DNA from: Dehalococcoidia bacterium
GTDB taxonomy: Bacteria > Chloroflexota > Dehalococcoidia > JAUYDP01
Length of the DNA stretch: 5,702 nt
Assembly (NCBI GenBank): GCA_030691805.1
Contig: JAUYDP010000077.1
Span: 1 to 5,702, forward strand
Direction of reading: 5' to 3'
Shown here: positions 3,474 through 5,702 of the stretch, piece after piece
Layout: each line of letters opens with the position of its first letter
Position numbering within the stretch: the first letter of the stretch is position 1
Program-made: the position numbers and the translations under genes
The notes under the pieces: generated by a model
Databases searched by the model: none
What the model was told of the DNA's origin: nothing
Seen by the model: only the letters and a program-made list of their open reading frames with translations

Positions 3474-5702
3474 ATGGCCCTGGAAACTAAACGGGTAACC
3501 TGCTGCCACTGCGACTGCCAGTGCGGCCTCCTGGTCGCCGTTGAGGCTGGGCGGCTGCTGAAGATCCGCGGCAACCCCGGGCACATTGTCAGCCGGGGAT
3601 ACATATGTCCGAGGGGCAAAGCCGCCATCGAATACTTCTATCATCCTGCACGGCTGCATCACCCCTTGAAGAGGGCCGGCGAGAGGGGCCAGGGCAAATG
3701 GGATCCCATCTCGTGGGACCAGGCCCTGGACGAGATCGCCGCCAAGCTGGAATCGGTGAAGCGTGAATACGGCGCCGAGGCTGTGGCCCACGCGCGGGGA
3801 ACCTTCCACGGACCCGATGCCGGCATGGGGGTCCGCTTCTTCAACCTCTTCGGGAGTCCCAACGTCATCGGTGTCGGGACCAACTGCGCCGGGCCCGCCA
3901 TGGAGGCCGAGGCCCTGACCTACGGCATGGGGCCGACCTACTGGGGAGTCCCCGTACCGGGCAAGACTAAATCTATGGTACTTTGGGGGCACCACCGGGC
4001 CGCCAGCGGCCCGGCTTCATGGCTTCGTTTTAGAGAGGCCCAGAGGGCCGGGGCCAAGCTCATAGTGGTGGACCCGCGCCGTACCGAGGAGGCCCGCAAG
4101 GCCGACGTCTGGCTCCAGGTGCGCCCCGGAAGCGATGGCGCTCTGGCCCTGGGCTGGCTCAACGTAATCGTCCGGGAGGAGCTTTATGACAAGTCCTTCG
4201 TCTCCCGCTGGACCCTGGGCTTCGACCAACTAGCCGAACAGGTCCTGGCCTACACACCCGAGCGGGTGGCGGAGATGACCTGGGTGCCGGAAGAGAAGAT
4301 AGTCCAGGCGGCGCGCCTTTTCGCTACCCAGGTGCCTAACATCATCTACTGGGGGCTCGGGACTGCCCAGACCGGCCGGAATGCCGTTCAGGCGGAACGG
4401 GCCAAGGCGGTCCTGCGGGCCATAACGGGGGGACTGGACGTCGAAGGGGGAACCCGGCTGGGCGGCCCGCCCGAGAGGATCCTCACCAGGGTAGACCTGG
4501 AACTCAACGATAAGCTGGCCCCGGAGCAGCGGGCCAGGATGTTGGGGGCCGAGCGGTTCAAGCTGCACTGGCCGGGCTACGAGATGATCAGCCGAGCCCA
4601 GGAGCGGATATGGGGGCGCAGGTACACCCTCAGTACCGTCTGGGGATGCCAAGCCCATGCCCCTACCCTCTGGCGGGCAATCCTGGACGGCAAGCCCTAT
4701 CCGGTGCGAGCGCTCGTAGTGAACTACAACAATATTATGGGTTCAAACGCCAATGCCCACCTGGTCTATCAGGCCCTAAAGAGCCCTAATTTGGAGCTTA
4801 TCACGGTTATGGAACAGTTCATGACCCCCACAGCGGAGCTAGCCGATTATGTCCTGCCGGCGGCCCACTGGTTAGAGAAGCCCAGCCTCAACACTTTCCT
4901 GGGCTGGGCCGACTGGGCGGTGGCAGGCGAGGCAGCTCTACCGCTTCAGCCGGAACACAAGTCAGACTATGATTTCTTCCGGGAGCTGGGCCTGCGCCTG
5001 GGCCAGGCCGAACACTGGCCCCCCACGATGGAGGACCTCTGGGACATGTGTCTGGAGCCGGAGGGCCTTACCTTCCGGGAGCTTATGGGCCGGAAGGAAC
5101 ACTGGATCGCCCCTGCCGCCAAATACCGTAGGCATGAGGAGCTTGATCCTGCCAAGGGGAAACCACGCGGCTTTGGCACACCCAGCGGCAAGGTGGAGCT
5201 TCAATCCACTATTCTAGAGAGGCTGGGATATAACCCCCTCCCTGAATACCTGGAGCCGGCCGAGACCCCCTACAGCCGCCCGGACCTGGCCGTGGACTAC
5301 CCTTTGGTCCTGACCACCGGTGGGACCCAGCTCTTCCATACCCACCAGGACCACCGGCAGATAGCCTCGCTGCGGCGGAGGGTCCCAGACCCCGTTATGG
5401 AGATCCATCCCCAGACGGCTGCCGCTCTCGGCATCGCTGACGGGGACTGGGTATACATCGAGACTGCCCGCGGCAAAGTTCGCCAGAAGGCCAGGTTGAC
5501 CAACGGGATCGACCCCCGCGTCGTCAATGCCGACCGCTGGTGGTATCCCGAGGAGCCCGGCGAGGAGCCTTCCCTCCACGGCTTCTGGATAGCGAATATC
5601 AACATCTGCACCGACGATGAGCTGGACCACTGCGACCCCATGTACGGTAGCTGGCCACTGCGAGGGCTGCTGTGCCGGGTAAGTAAGGCGCCGGCCCCCG
5701 AA
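3474..5702 (+). CDS. Molybdopterin oxidoreductase of the DMSO reductase superfamily, acetylene hydratase-like (3' end outside the window)
   Basis: The frame is open from ATG 3474 to the window end, 743 residues. The [4Fe-4S] cysteines are Cys10, Cys13, Cys17 and Cys45, followed by Pro-Arg-Gly-Lys. The Mo/W ligand position is Cys138 (3885-3887, in Thr-Asn-Cys-Ala-Gly-Pro). VVDPRR (about 197-202), the Met-Thr-Pro-Thr-Ala-Glu-Leu-Ala-Asp-Tyr-Val-Leu-Pro block (about 446-458) and the C-terminal dinucleotide-binding domain with TPSGKVEL and a closing Leu-Arg-Gly are all present. Asp14 directly follows Cys13, as Asp13 follows Cys12 in Pelobacter acetylene hydratase, where it is catalytically important. 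The residue after the ligand Cys is Ala139, not the Ile reported for that enzyme, and Arg47 occupies the Cys+2 position where that enzyme has Lys. There is no Tat signal or membrane segment, so it is cytosolic. The length nearly equals the roughly 730-residue relative, so the stop is probably just past the edge. Superfamily is certain; hydratase activity is only an analogy, and other oxidoreductases share this architecture. Confidence 0.93.
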   Translation, partial: MALETKRVTCCHCDCQCGLLVAVEAGRLLKIRGNPGHIVSRGYICPRGKAAIEYFYHPARLHHPLKRAGERGQGKWDPISWDQALDEIAAKLESVKREYGAEAVAHARGTFHGPDAGMGVRFFNLFGSPNVIGVGTNCAGPAMEAEALTYGMGPTYWGVPVPGKTKSMVLWGHHRAASGPASWLRFREAQRAGAKLIVVDPRRTEEARKADVWLQVRPGSDGALALGWLNVIVREELYDKSFVSRWTLGFDQLAEQVLAYTPERVAEMTWVPEEKIVQAARLFATQVPNIIYWGLGTAQTGRNAVQAERAKAVLRAITGGLDVEGGTRLGGPPERILTRVDLELNDKLAPEQRARMLGAERFKLHWPGYEMISRAQERIWGRRYTLSTVWGCQAHAPTLWRAILDGKPYPVRALVVNYNNIMGSNANAHLVYQALKSPNLELITVMEQFMTPTAELADYVLPAAHWLEKPSLNTFLGWADWAVAGEAALPLQPEHKSDYDFFRELGLRLGQAEHWPPTMEDLWDMCLEPEGLTFRELMGRKEHWIAPAAKYRRHEELDPAKGKPRGFGTPSGKVELQSTILERLGYNPLPEYLEPAETPYSRPDLAVDYPLVLTTGGTQLFHTHQDHRQIASLRRRVPDPVMEIHPQTAAALGIADGDWVYIETARGKVRQKARLTNGIDPRVVNADRWWYPEEPGEEPSLHGFWIANINICTDDELDHCDPMYGSWPLRGLLCRVSKAPAPE

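Overview
The window reads as GC-rich bacterial DNA carrying three plus-strand genes. The first is cut by the left edge. The third runs off the right edge but is probably within a few codons of its stop. Two of the three encode large molybdopterin-dependent enzymes from unrelated families. A consensus-like sigma-70 promoter and Shine-Dalgarno sites are visible. Molybdenum enzymes of these types, together with small hairpin repeats in the intergenic DNA, would suit an anaerobic or facultative lineage such as Chloroflexota. That placement is a weak guess from style, not something the sequence proves.

Layout. Bases 2-472 hold the C-terminal part of an unrecognised cytosolic protein. Bases 473-797 are an intergenic region with an extended -10 promoter (554-582), a long leader able to fold into hairpins (about 597-703), an orphaned strong Shine-Dalgarno (711-717) and a head-to-head pair of GTAG-footed hairpins (733-791). 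Bases 798-3068 encode a xanthine dehydrogenase/4-hydroxybenzoyl-CoA reductase type molybdenum subunit. Its usual catalytic Glu is Gln, and its FeS and FAD partners are not adjacent. Bases 3069-3473 are a second intergenic region with two tandem copies of the same hairpin family (3153-3235), a different interspersed hairpin repeat (3362-3391) and a short hairpin just before the next gene. Bases 3474-5702 encode a DMSO-reductase superfamily protein most like acetylene hydratase, with a Cys-type molybdenum ligand and an Asp beside the cluster.

How the parts fit. The two molybdoenzymes point the same way but are separated by about 400 bp of repeat-rich DNA, so co-transcription is uncertain. Neither has a visible electron-transfer partner in the window. 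The most notable structure is the hairpin repeat family, which fits REP/BIME elements. The pair upstream of the second gene looks as if it was inserted between a Shine-Dalgarno and the original start codon, with a 7-bp flanking duplication.
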